Shown piece after piece: positions 31,821-39,626 of a stretch of 64,000 nucleotides of DNA. Every line of letters starts with the position of its first letter. Positions within the stretch are counted from its first letter, which is position 1. Below the pieces are notes generated by a model. It was not told where the DNA came from. It did no database searches and was given only the letters and a program-made list of their open reading frames with translations. Source of the DNA: Kitasatospora sp. NBC_01287 (GTDB taxonomy: Bacteria > Actinomycetota > Actinomycetes > Streptomycetales > Streptomycetaceae); assembly GCF_026340565.1 (NCBI RefSeq), contig NZ_JAPEPB010000001.1, positions 2,952,501-3,016,500 of the forward strand, written 5' to 3'. The translations under genes and the position numbers were made by a program.

Positions 31821-34409
31821 ATGGGCGAAGCCTGTGTGCGGCCGGACTGCTCCGGCGGCGTGATCGACGAGGACGGCTACTGCACCGAGTGCGGCCTGGC
31901 CCCGCTGGCGGCGGCGACCGGGTCTGCCAAGGCGGCCGCCACCGGGTCGGCCGCGGCCTCGGCGGTCGGGGTCGCTGCGGCCGGAGCCGCTGCGGTAGGT
32001 GCCTCGGCGGTCGGGACGCGCTGCGTGCGCCCGGACTGCTCGGGCACCATCGACGCGGACGGCTTCTGCGACGAGTGCGGCCTGGCCCCCGAGGGCGGCG
32101 CCGCCGCGGCCGCGCCGGTGCTCCCCGCCGCCCGCCGCCCGCCGGGCTCCGCCTCGGTGCGCTCGCTGCCCTCCGGCCGCACCGGCTCGGCCCGCTCGAT
32201 GTCCGGCCGCTCGCGCTCGCACCGCTCCACCCGCACCGGCACCCGCGGCTCGGTCTCGGTGCGCAGCAGCAAGTCCACCGGCACCACCACCGGCCGCCCC
32301 CGGCTGGGCGCGGGTCTGGTGACGGTGCCCAGCGTGCCGAGCGCCGACCCGGCCCAGGCCGTGCTGGAGAACCCCGAGGTCCCCGAGCGCAAGCGGTTCT
32401 GCAGCAAGTGCGAGCGCCCGGTGGGCCGGGAGAAGAACGGCCGCCCGGGCCGCCCGGACGGCTTCTGCAGCAACTGCGGCACGGCCTACTCCTTCACCCC
32501 CAAGCTGCGCCGCGGCGACCTGGTCGGCGGCCAGTACGAGGTGCTCGGCTGCCTGGCGCACGGCGGCCTGGGCTGGATCTACCTGGCGGTCGACCGCCGG
32601 GTCTCGGACCGCTGGGTGGTGCTCAAGGGCCTGCTGGACAGCGGCGACGAGGACGCGCTGGCGGCGGCGATCGCCGAGCGGCGCTTCCTGGCCGAGGTGG
32701 ACCACCCGAACATCGTCCGGATCATCAACTTCGTCGAGCACCCGGACCTGCGCACCGGCTCGACCGACGGCTACATCGTGATGGAGTACGTCGGCGGCAA
32801 GTCACTCAAGGACATCGCCAACGAGCGCCGCACCCCGGACGGCAGGCGCGAACCGCTGCCGGTCGAGCAGGCCATCGCCTACGCGCTGGAGGCGCTGCCG
32901 GCGCTCGGCTACCTGCACGGCCGGGGCCTGGTCTACTGCGACTTCAAGATCGACAACGTGATCCAGAGCGAGGACTCGCTCAAGGTCATCGACATGGGCG
33001 CGGTGCGCCGGCTGGACGACGACGGCCCGATCTACGGCACCGTCGGCTACCAGGCACCGGAGATCGCCACCGAAGGCCCCTCGGCCGCCTCCGACCTCTA
33101 CACCGTGGCCCGCACCCTGGCCGTGCTCACCTTCGACTTCCAGGGCTACAGCACCACCTGGGTCGACGAGCTGCCCGGCCCCGAGCAGGTGCCGGTCTTC
33201 GCCGAGTACGAGTCCTTCTACCGCCTGCTGGTGCGCGCCACCGACCCGGACCCCGGCCGCCGGTTCGCCTCCGCCGAGGAGATGGCCGACCAGCTGACCG
33301 GCGTGCTGCGGGAGATCCTGGCCCTCAAGGACAGCCGCCCGCGCCCCGCGCTCTCCACCCTCTTCGGTCCCGAACTGCGCGTGGTGGACACCGAGCTGGT
33401 GACCGACGGCGAGCCGCCGGCGCCGGGCCTGCCGCGGGTCGCCGCACTGGACGCGGCGGCCGCCGCGCTCGCCCTGCCGGTGCCGCGGGTGGACCCGGGC
33501 GACCCCAACGCGGGCTTCCTGGCCGCGCTGATGGCCACCAGGGCCGCCGATGTGCTCAGCGCCCTGCAGGGCGCGCCGGTCAACTCGGTGGAGCGCCGGC
33601 TGCGCGAGCTGCGGGCTCTGATCGAGCTGGGCCGGCACACCGACGCCGCCCAGGCGCTGGCCGAGCTGCAGTCCGACCACGCGGACGACTGGCGGGTGGT
33701 CTGGTACCGCGGCCTCTCCCAGCTGACCGCTGCCGGGGCGGCCGGCGAGGCCGCCCAGGCCAAGGCGCTGGCCGAGGCGGCCGCCGAGGCCTTCGACGCG
33801 ATCTACGACGCCTTCCCCGGCGAGAGCGCGCCCAAGCTGGCGCTGGCCGTCTGCGCCGAGCTGCTCGGCCGGGGCGACGACGCCGCCGAGTTCTACCGCC
33901 TGGTCTGGAGCACGGACCACGCCTACGTCAGCGCCGCCTTCGGCCTGGCCCGGGTCAGCCTGGCGGCCGGCGACCGGAGCAGCGCGGTGGGCGCCCTGGA
34001 GTCGGTGCCGGAGACCTCCAGCCACTACACCGCCGCCCGGATCGCCGGCATCAGGGCCCGGCTGCGCGAGCGCCCCGGTGCGGAGCCGCTGGGCGCCGAC
34101 CTGCTGGCCGGCTCGGCGCAGCTGACCGCGCTCGGCCTGGAGGACCGGCGGCGCGAGCAGCTCTCGGTCGAGGTGCTGGACGCCGCGCTCGGCTGGGTGC
34201 TGGCCGGCCGGCCAACCCCCACCGCGAGCCACCCGCTGCCGGTGGGGGACGCGGATGTGCGGGTGCTCGGGCACCCCGCGCGGGAACGAGAACTGCGGTT
34301 CGCGCTGGAGCGCTCCTACCGGGTCCTGGCCCGGCTGGCGGAGCGCTCCGAGGACCGGATCGAGCTGGTCGAGCGGGCCAACCGGACCCGACCTAGGACA
34401 TGGGTGTGA
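31821..34409 (+). CDS. pknG: PknG-type serine/threonine protein kinase with three zinc ribbons and TPR domain
   Basis: An 862-residue soluble kinase. Zinc ribbons lie at Cys5/10/21/24 and Cys68/73/83/86. A Ser/Arg-rich linker follows (~100-180), then the PknG rubredoxin-like ribbon Cys194/197/216/219. The kinase domain (~230-505) has the PknG-type loop HGGLGWIYLAVDRR, Lys269 (VVLKG), the catalytic segment YCDFKIDNV (Asp374, Asn379) in place of HRD, and DMGAV (Asp391) in place of DFG, with GTVGYQAPE. C-terminal TPR helices span ~540-855. Mycobacterial PknG has one ribbon domain, so the two N-terminal ribbons are extra. It should couple amino-acid sensing to metabolism through phosphorylation of an FHA protein. 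The stop overlaps the phosphatase start. Confidence 0.92.
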   Translation: MGEACVRPDCSGGVIDEDGYCTECGLAPLAAATGSAKAAATGSAAASAVGVAAAGAAAVGASAVGTRCVRPDCSGTIDADGFCDECGLAPEGGAAAAAPVLPAARRPPGSASVRSLPSGRTGSARSMSGRSRSHRSTRTGTRGSVSVRSSKSTGTTTGRPRLGAGLVTVPSVPSADPAQAVLENPEVPERKRFCSKCERPVGREKNGRPGRPDGFCSNCGTAYSFTPKLRRGDLVGGQYEVLGCLAHGGLGWIYLAVDRRVSDRWVVLKGLLDSGDEDALAAAIAERRFLAEVDHPNIVRIINFVEHPDLRTGSTDGYIVMEYVGGKSLKDIANERRTPDGRREPLPVEQAIAYALEALPALGYLHGRGLVYCDFKIDNVIQSEDSLKVIDMGAVRRLDDDGPIYGTVGYQAPEIATEGPSAASDLYTVARTLAVLTFDFQGYSTTWVDELPGPEQVPVFAEYESFYRLLVRATDPDPGRRFASAEEMADQLTGVLREILALKDSRPRPALSTLFGPELRVVDTELVTDGEPPAPGLPRVAALDAAAAALALPVPRVDPGDPNAGFLAALMATRAADVLSALQGAPVNSVERRLRELRALIELGRHTDAAQALAELQSDHADDWRVVWYRGLSQLTAAGAAGEAAQAKALAEAAAEAFDAIYDAFPGESAPKLALAVCAELLGRGDDAAEFYRLVWSTDHAYVSAAFGLARVSLAAGDRSSAVGALESVPETSSHYTAARIAGIRARLRERPGAEPLGADLLAGSAQLTALGLEDRRREQLSVEVLDAALGWVLAGRPTPTASHPLPVGDADVRVLGHPARERELRFALERSYRVLARLAERSEDRIELVERANRTRPRTWV

Positions 34410-35719
34410 GCCTGATGGAGTTTCAGCGGGTCTGCCCGTTCTGCGCCGAGCCGCTGGACGCGGCCGACGTCTTCTGCGAGGCCTGCGGGCGCCACCTGGC
34501 GTCGGCGGCCGAGCGGGGCGAGCAGGCGCGGGCGCGGTCGGAGGTGCGGTCGCAGGCGCGGCCGGACGGAGCGGGAGGGCCGGAGGCAGTGGGCACAGCG
34601 GGCGAAGTGGGCGCTTCGGAGGAGGACTTCGAGCTGCCGGCCTCCGAAGGCTGCGCGCGGTGCGGCTCGCTGCAACTCAGCCAGGACGGCTACTGCGAGG
34701 CCTGCGGGGCCGCCCAGCCGCGACCGCGCGACCACCAGGAGCGCGAGCTGTCCGGGGTGGCCGCGGTGAGCGACCGCGGCATCCGCCACCACCGCAACGA
34801 GGACGCCTTCGCGGTGGCCGCCACCTCGCTGCCCGGCGGCGAGGGCGCGCAGGTCGCGGTGGTCTGCGACGGGGTCTCCTCGGCCTCCCGCCCCGACGAG
34901 GCCTCCCAGGCCGCCGCCGACGCCGCCAGTGAGGCGCTGCTCACCGCGTTGGAGCACGGCGTCGAGCCGGAGCCGGCGATGCGCCGGGCGATCATGACCG
35001 CCGCCGAGGCGGTCGCCGAGCTGGGCCGCGCCGGCAGTCCCGAGGTCGGGCGCAACTCCCCCGCCTGCACCTTCGTCGGCGCCGTCGCGGCGGCCGGGGT
35101 GGTGACCGTGGGCTGGGTCGGCGACAGCCGGGCGTACTGGGTCCCGGACGACCGGGGCGCCGAGCCCTACCGGCTGACCGAGGACGACTCCTGGGCGGCC
35201 GGCATGGTCGCGGCCGGCCTGATGAACGAGGCCGAGGCCTACGCCGACGCCCGGGCGCACGCGATCACCGGCTGGTTGGGCGCGGACGCCGAGGAGGTCG
35301 AGCCGCACACCGTGGCCTTCACCCCGCACGTGCCCGGGGTGCTGGTCATCTGCACCGACGGCCTGTGGAACTACGCCGAGGCCGCCACCGACCTGGCCGA
35401 GCTGGTGCGGGCCGACGCCCAGCAGGACCCGCTGCGCGCCGCCCGGGCCATGGTCTCCTTCGCGGTCGCGGCGGGCGGCCACGACAACATCACGGTGGCG
35501 GTGCTGCCGGTGCGGCCCGACCCGGCCGGCGGCTACACCGACACCCTGCTCGACCTGCCGGTGATCACCGCGCCCGCCACGCCGGCCACCCCACCGGCCT
35601 CACCCGCAGCGCCGGCCACCCCGCCGGCCGTACCCACCGCGCCCGCAGCGCCGCCGGCCGTACCGCCGGTGCCGCCACTGCCCCCGGTACCGCCGCTGCC
35701 CCCGGTGCCGCCGAGCTGA
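34400..35719 (+). CDS. PP2C-family protein phosphatase with two N-terminal zinc ribbons
   Basis: A 439-residue metal-dependent Ser/Thr phosphatase. Zinc ribbons are at Cys12/15/26/29 and Cys85/88/99/102. The PP2C domain (~115-375) has all metal ligands: Asp135 in RNEDAF, Asp157-Gly in VVCDGVSS, Asp320-Gly in CTDGLWNY, and Asp362-Asn in HDNITVAVL; GDSRAYW is also present. A Pro/Ala/Val tail of ~60 residues (PPVPPLPP repeats) closes the protein. It should remove phosphates placed by the kinase just upstream. The start overlaps the PknG stop. In-frame GTG 34406 (GTGA overlap) and ATG 34415 are alternatives. Confidence 0.93.
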   Translation: MGVSLMEFQRVCPFCAEPLDAADVFCEACGRHLASAAERGEQARARSEVRSQARPDGAGGPEAVGTAGEVGASEEDFELPASEGCARCGSLQLSQDGYCEACGAAQPRPRDHQERELSGVAAVSDRGIRHHRNEDAFAVAATSLPGGEGAQVAVVCDGVSSASRPDEASQAAADAASEALLTALEHGVEPEPAMRRAIMTAAEAVAELGRAGSPEVGRNSPACTFVGAVAAAGVVTVGWVGDSRAYWVPDDRGAEPYRLTEDDSWAAGMVAAGLMNEAEAYADARAHAITGWLGADAEEVEPHTVAFTPHVPGVLVICTDGLWNYAEAATDLAELVRADAQQDPLRAARAMVSFAVAAGGHDNITVAVLPVRPDPAGGYTDTLLDLPVITAPATPATPPASPAAPATPPAVPTAPAAPPAVPPVPPLPPVPPLPPVPPS

Positions 35720-35790
35720 GCTGCCGACGGCCGCACCGCGGCCGCCCGCCACGCCCCTTCCCTGCCTGCACGCCTCAGGAGTCCACGGCC

Positions 35791-37152
35791 ATGGCCAGTC
35801 TCGCCAAGTCGAACCTGCCCCGCTTCACCACCGACATCTTCCAGAACGAGTACCTCGCCGAAGGCGCCCGCGAGGTCAACGCGATCGTCACCGTCACCGC
35901 CACCGGTGGCGGCACCACCGGCGGCCGCCCGCTCGGCGCCACCGACCACGCCGAGGGCGGCGGGCAGAGCGCCGCCGTGGTGCTGATGGTGGACTGCTCC
36001 GGTTCGATGGACTACCCGCCGACCAAGATGCGCAACGCCCGCGACGCCACGGCGGTGGCCATCGACACCATCCGCGACGGAGTGGCCTTCGCGGTGGTGG
36101 CCGGCACCCACGAGGCCAAGGAGGTCTACCCGGGCAACGGCACCCTGGCGATAGCCTCCGCGGCCACCCGGGAGGCCGCCAAGCAGTCGCTGCGCAAGCT
36201 CAGCGCGGGCGGCGGCACCGCGATCGGCACCTGGCTGAGCCTGGCCGACCAGCTCTTCCTGACCCGCCGCGACTTCGCGATCCGGCACGGCATCCTGCTC
36301 ACCGACGGCCGCAACGAGCACGAGAAGCCGGAGGACCTGCAGCGCGTCCTGGACCGGGTCGGAGGCCACTTCACCGCGGACTGCCGCGGCGTGGGGACCG
36401 ACTGGGAGATCCCCGAGCTGCGCCGGATCTCCTCCGCGCTGCTCGGCACGGTGGACATCGTGGCCGAACCCTCGGGCCTGGCCGACGACTTCCGCTCGAT
36501 GATGGAGGCCGCGATGGGCAAGCAGGTCGCGGACGTGGCGCTGCGGGTCTGGACCCCGGCCAACGCGACCGTCAAGTTCGTCAAGCAGGTCGCGCCGAAC
36601 CTGGAGGACCTGACCGAGCGCCGCGCCGAGGCCGGCCCGCGGGCCGGCGACTACCCCACCGGCTCCTGGGGCGACGAGAGCCGCGACTACCACGTCTGCG
36701 TGGAGGTGCCGACCGCCGCGGTCGGCAACGAGATGCTGGCCGCACGGATCTCGCTGGTGCTGCCGCAGCCCGGCGGCACCAGCGAGGTGCTCTCCCAGGG
36801 CCTGGTCAAGGCGCTCTGGACCGACGACCTGGCCTCCTCCACCAGGATCAGCCCGCAGGTGGCCCACTACACCGGCCAGGCCGAGCTGGCCGACGCGATC
36901 CAGGAGGGCCTGGAGGCGCACCGGGCCGGCGACGTCGACCGGGCCACCTCCAAGCTCGGCGCCGCGGTCCGCCTGGCGCACCAGACCGGCAACGACGGCA
37001 CCTTCAAGCTGCTGCAGAAGGTGGTCGACGTGGTGGACGCCAAGGAGGGCACGGTCAGGTTCCGCAAGGACGTCAGCGAGGCCGACTCGATGACCCTGGA
37101 GACCCGCTCGACGAAGACGGTGCGGGTGGCGGGCAAGAAGCGCTCCGAGTGA
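35791..37152 (+). CDS. von Willebrand factor A domain protein
   Basis: A 453-residue cytoplasmic protein with a vWA fold (~60-235). The MIDAS motif is complete: DCSGSM (Asp68, Ser70, Ser72), a later Thr (GGGTAIGTWL) and Asp (LLTDGRNEHE). A beta-rich region (~235-370) and a helical region (~370-430) follow. The C-terminal end TLETRSTKTVRVAGKK is Thr/Ser-rich and could be a kinase target (inference). ATG 35791 comes 71 bp after the phosphatase stop with AGGAG at 35777-35781. vWA proteins in such cassettes probably serve as metal-dependent adaptors. Confidence 0.9.
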   Translation: MASLAKSNLPRFTTDIFQNEYLAEGAREVNAIVTVTATGGGTTGGRPLGATDHAEGGGQSAAVVLMVDCSGSMDYPPTKMRNARDATAVAIDTIRDGVAFAVVAGTHEAKEVYPGNGTLAIASAATREAAKQSLRKLSAGGGTAIGTWLSLADQLFLTRRDFAIRHGILLTDGRNEHEKPEDLQRVLDRVGGHFTADCRGVGTDWEIPELRRISSALLGTVDIVAEPSGLADDFRSMMEAAMGKQVADVALRVWTPANATVKFVKQVAPNLEDLTERRAEAGPRAGDYPTGSWGDESRDYHVCVEVPTAAVGNEMLAARISLVLPQPGGTSEVLSQGLVKALWTDDLASSTRISPQVAHYTGQAELADAIQEGLEAHRAGDVDRATSKLGAAVRLAHQTGNDGTFKLLQKVVDVVDAKEGTVRFRKDVSEADSMTLETRSTKTVRVAGKKRSE

Positions 37153-37170
37153 TCCACCCGCGCCGGCGCC

Positions 37171-37208
37171 GCGCCCCCTGGGGGGAGTTCAGGGAGTTCA
37201 GGGGGCGC
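37171..37208 (+). terminator. Hairpin between the vWA and FHA genes
   Basis: GCGCCCCCT (37171-37179) pairs with AGGGGGCGC (37200-37208). The loop contains a tandem GGGAGTTCA repeat. It may be a terminator or an attenuator within the cassette. Confidence 0.55.
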
Positions 37209-37346
37209 CGCGGGCGCGGGCGGTCGCGGGCGGGGCATGAGCAGCCCCGACGCGACGTTCACCGCTTCACCACCCATCGGTATCGTGGTGCGCTGGCATG
37301 ACCTGGTGCCACCGCGAGCCGGACCTGCTGAGATGTGGGGGACTTG

Positions 37347-38369
37347 ATGCCGTTCTGCCCTAGGGGCCATGAGTCGCAAGCCGAGGACTGGTGCGACTTC
37401 TGTGGCTTCCCGATGAACCCGGCCTCCGGCTCGGCGCCGGTGGGGGCGGCGGGTGGGGCACCGTTCTCGGCCGCGCCGCCGATGCCGCCGATGCCGCCCG
37501 GCCCGCCGATGGGGCACCCCGGGGGCTTCCCCGGTGCCACCGAGGCCCTGGTCACCTGCCCGATCTGCCAGACCCCGCAGACCGGCCGGTACTGCGAGGA
37601 GTGCGGCTACGACTACGAGCTGGCCGCCGCTCCCCAGGCGCAGCACCAGCAGCATCAGCAGCCCGGCTACGGGTACCCGCAGGCCCCCGGACCGCTGCCG
37701 ACCGGCCCGGCGCCGGGCAACTACGGCTACCCGCCGGTGGGCGCCGGCGGGCCGGTCTACCAGCAGCCGCAGTCCGAACCGCAGTACCAGCAGCACCAGC
37801 AGCCGGCCGAGCAGCAGTACCAGCAGCACCAGTACCAGCCGCAGGCCGAGCACGGCTACCCGCCGGTCGCCGAGCAGCAGGCGCCCCCGGCGCCGATGGA
37901 GTACCCGACCTCGTTCGCGCTGACCCCACCGGCCGCCCCCGCCTACCACGAGCCGGTCCGCTCCACCTGGATGGCCGTGGTCGCCGCCGACCGCGAGTAC
38001 TTCACCGACATGATGGCCCGCAGCGGTCCGGAGGCCTCCGGGCTCTTCTTCCCGCCCTACTGCCCCGAGCGCCGGATCCCGATCACCGGCCGCGGCCAGC
38101 TGCGGATCGGCCGGCGCAGCCAGCACAAGGGCACCGTCCCGGAGATCGACCTGTCGGTGCCCCCGGAGGACCCGGGCGCCTCGCACCAGCACGCCCTGCT
38201 CGCCGAGCAGCCGGACGGCAGCTGGGTGCTGGTCGACCAGGACTCCACCAACGGCACCACCATCAACGGCGGCGCCGACCCGATCACCCCGCACACCGCG
38301 ATCCCGCTGGGCGAGGGCGACCGGATCCACATCGGCGCCTGGACCACGATCACGCTGATCAGGGGCTAG
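37347..38369 (+). CDS. FHA-domain protein with N-terminal zinc ribbons
   Basis: A 340-residue protein. The head has a ribbon with Cys4/His8/Cys16/Cys19 and a second with Cys71/74/83/86. A Gln/Pro/Tyr-rich linker (~100-190, QQHQQ and QYQQHQ repeats) leads to the FHA domain (~240-338). The phosphothreonine-binding residues are present: Arg253 in RIGRRS, Ser-His in GASHQHALL, and STNGTTIN (Ser300). FHA proteins are the classical partners of PknG (GarA/OdhI), but this one lacks their short N-terminal ETTS phosphorylation segment. Start ATG 37347 has GGGGGA upstream; GTG 37335 is an alternative. A strong terminator follows. Confidence 0.9.
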   Translation: MPFCPRGHESQAEDWCDFCGFPMNPASGSAPVGAAGGAPFSAAPPMPPMPPGPPMGHPGGFPGATEALVTCPICQTPQTGRYCEECGYDYELAAAPQAQHQQHQQPGYGYPQAPGPLPTGPAPGNYGYPPVGAGGPVYQQPQSEPQYQQHQQPAEQQYQQHQYQPQAEHGYPPVAEQQAPPAPMEYPTSFALTPPAAPAYHEPVRSTWMAVVAADREYFTDMMARSGPEASGLFFPPYCPERRIPITGRGQLRIGRRSQHKGTVPEIDLSVPPEDPGASHQHALLAEQPDGSWVLVDQDSTNGTTINGGADPITPHTAIPLGEGDRIHIGAWTTITLIRG

Positions 38370-38374
38370 GGCCG

Positions 38375-38414
38375 CGGCGCTGTTGTCCCACCCGGGCGTG
38401 GGACAACAGCGCCG
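38375..38414 (+). terminator. Strong terminator at the end of the PknG cassette
   Basis: A perfect 17-bp stem (38375-38391 with 38398-38414; core GCTGTTGTCCCAC) and a CCGGGC loop, 5 bp after the FHA stop. Confidence 0.9.
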
Positions 38415-38444
38415 TCCCGCATCCGACCGGCGCCGCACCCGCGC

Positions 38445-38601
38445 AGCCCGAGAAGGAGTCAGACCTCGACGCGGTCGACGGCACGCCGGTCCTGGACGTG
38501 AAGCGTGGTTCGGCGAGATGGGCCCGCGCGGCGACCAGCGCCAGGCCGAATGGACCAGCACCATGCTCCGCGACTACTTCGCGCCCGCCACCGACGCGTA
38601 G
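38445..38601 (+). pseudogene. C-terminal remnant of a TrmO/TsaA-like gene
   Basis: The plus strand reads EKESDLDAVDGTPVLDVK. After a 1-base loss at about 38504-38505 it continues in another frame as WFGEMGPRGDQRQAEWTSTM and LRDYFAPATDA to TAG 38599-38601. The DAVDGTPVLD-K--WF block is the C-terminal signature of TsaA/TrmO (tRNA threonylcarbamoyladenosine methyltransferase) proteins. The rest of the gene is absent. The two frames are separated only by the missing base. Confidence 0.65.
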
Positions 38602-38694
38602 CGGCGATCCGCCGCCCGGGCCGGGCGGCTCGCGGCGCCTGCACCGATCCTCCGTTCCCGGGCCTGGCAGTGGTGGTCGGTGCCCCGCCACCCG

Positions 38695-38700
38695 TACTGT
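38695..38700 (+). promoter_or_regulatory. Candidate -10 element of the ABC exporter operon
   Basis: TACTGT lies 8 nt before ATG 38709, with no ribosome-binding site between. A leaderless transcript is likely. Confidence 0.45.
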
Positions 38701-38708
38701 CTGGCGCT

Positions 38709-39626
38709 ATGACAACTGCAATAACCGCCGACGGGATCCGGAAGCGGTACGGGGATGTCCAGGCGGTCGACGGGGTCTCACTCACCGTCGGCACTGGCGA
38801 GTTCTTCGGTCTGCTCGGGCCCAACGGCGCCGGCAAGACCACCACCTTGGAGATCCTGGAAGGGATCCGCGAGGCCGACGAGGGCCGCGTCGAGCTGCTG
38901 GGGCTGGCGCCGTGGCCGCGCAATCCGCAGCTGCTGCCGCGGATCGGGGTGCAGTTCCAGGCGACGGCGTTCTTCGACAAGCTCACGGCGCGGGAGACCA
39001 TCCGCACCTTCGCCTCCTTCTACGGCATCGGGGCCAAGCGGGCGGACGTCTGGCTGGAGCGGGTCGGGCTGACCGACTCCGCCGCGGTGCGCACCGACAA
39101 GATGTCCGGCGGGCAGGCCCAGCGGCTCTCGATCGCCTGCGCCCTGGTGCACGACCCGGAGCTGGTCTTCCTGGACGAGCCGACCACGGGTCTCGACCCG
39201 CAGGCCCGGCGCAACCTCTGGGACCTGCTGCGGGACATCAACGCCGAAGGCCGAACGGTCGTGCTGACAACGCACTACCTGGACGAGGCGGAGGTGCTCT
39301 GCGACCGGGTCGCGGTGATGGACCACGGCAAGGTCCTGCGCACCGGCGCGCCCGCCGCGCTGGTCCGCGAGCTGGACGACACGGTCCGGGTCAGCGTGGA
39401 GTCCGGGCTGCTCGACGTGGAGCGGGCGCGCGAACTGCTGCTGGCCGCCGGGGCGGAGATCGCCGCGCTGGAGGACAACGGGGTGCTGCTCTCGGTCTCC
39501 ACCCGGCTGCCCGCGCCGGTGCTCTCCGTGCTGGCCGAGCAGAACGCGCTGCGCGGCCTGGAGGTCCGCGGCGCCACCCTGGAGGACGTCTTCCTGCACC
39601 TGACCGGACGGGAGTACCGCGCATGA
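38709..39626 (+). CDS. ABC exporter ATP-binding protein
   Basis: A 305-residue ATPase of the DrrA/CcmA (ABC-2) type. Walker A is GPNGAGKTTT (~38-47), the signature MSGGQAQRLSIAC, Walker B LVFLDEPTTGLD, and the H-loop TTHYLDEAE. The C-terminal extension after ~220 with GATLEDVFLHLTGREYR is typical of drug-resistance or lipid exporters. ATG 38709 lacks a ribosome-binding site (leaderless). The stop overlaps the permease ATG (ATGA). Substrate unknown. Confidence 0.92.
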   Translation: MTTAITADGIRKRYGDVQAVDGVSLTVGTGEFFGLLGPNGAGKTTTLEILEGIREADEGRVELLGLAPWPRNPQLLPRIGVQFQATAFFDKLTARETIRTFASFYGIGAKRADVWLERVGLTDSAAVRTDKMSGGQAQRLSIACALVHDPELVFLDEPTTGLDPQARRNLWDLLRDINAEGRTVVLTTHYLDEAEVLCDRVAVMDHGKVLRTGAPAALVRELDDTVRVSVESGLLDVERARELLLAAGAEIAALEDNGVLLSVSTRLPAPVLSVLAEQNALRGLEVRGATLEDVFLHLTGREYRA

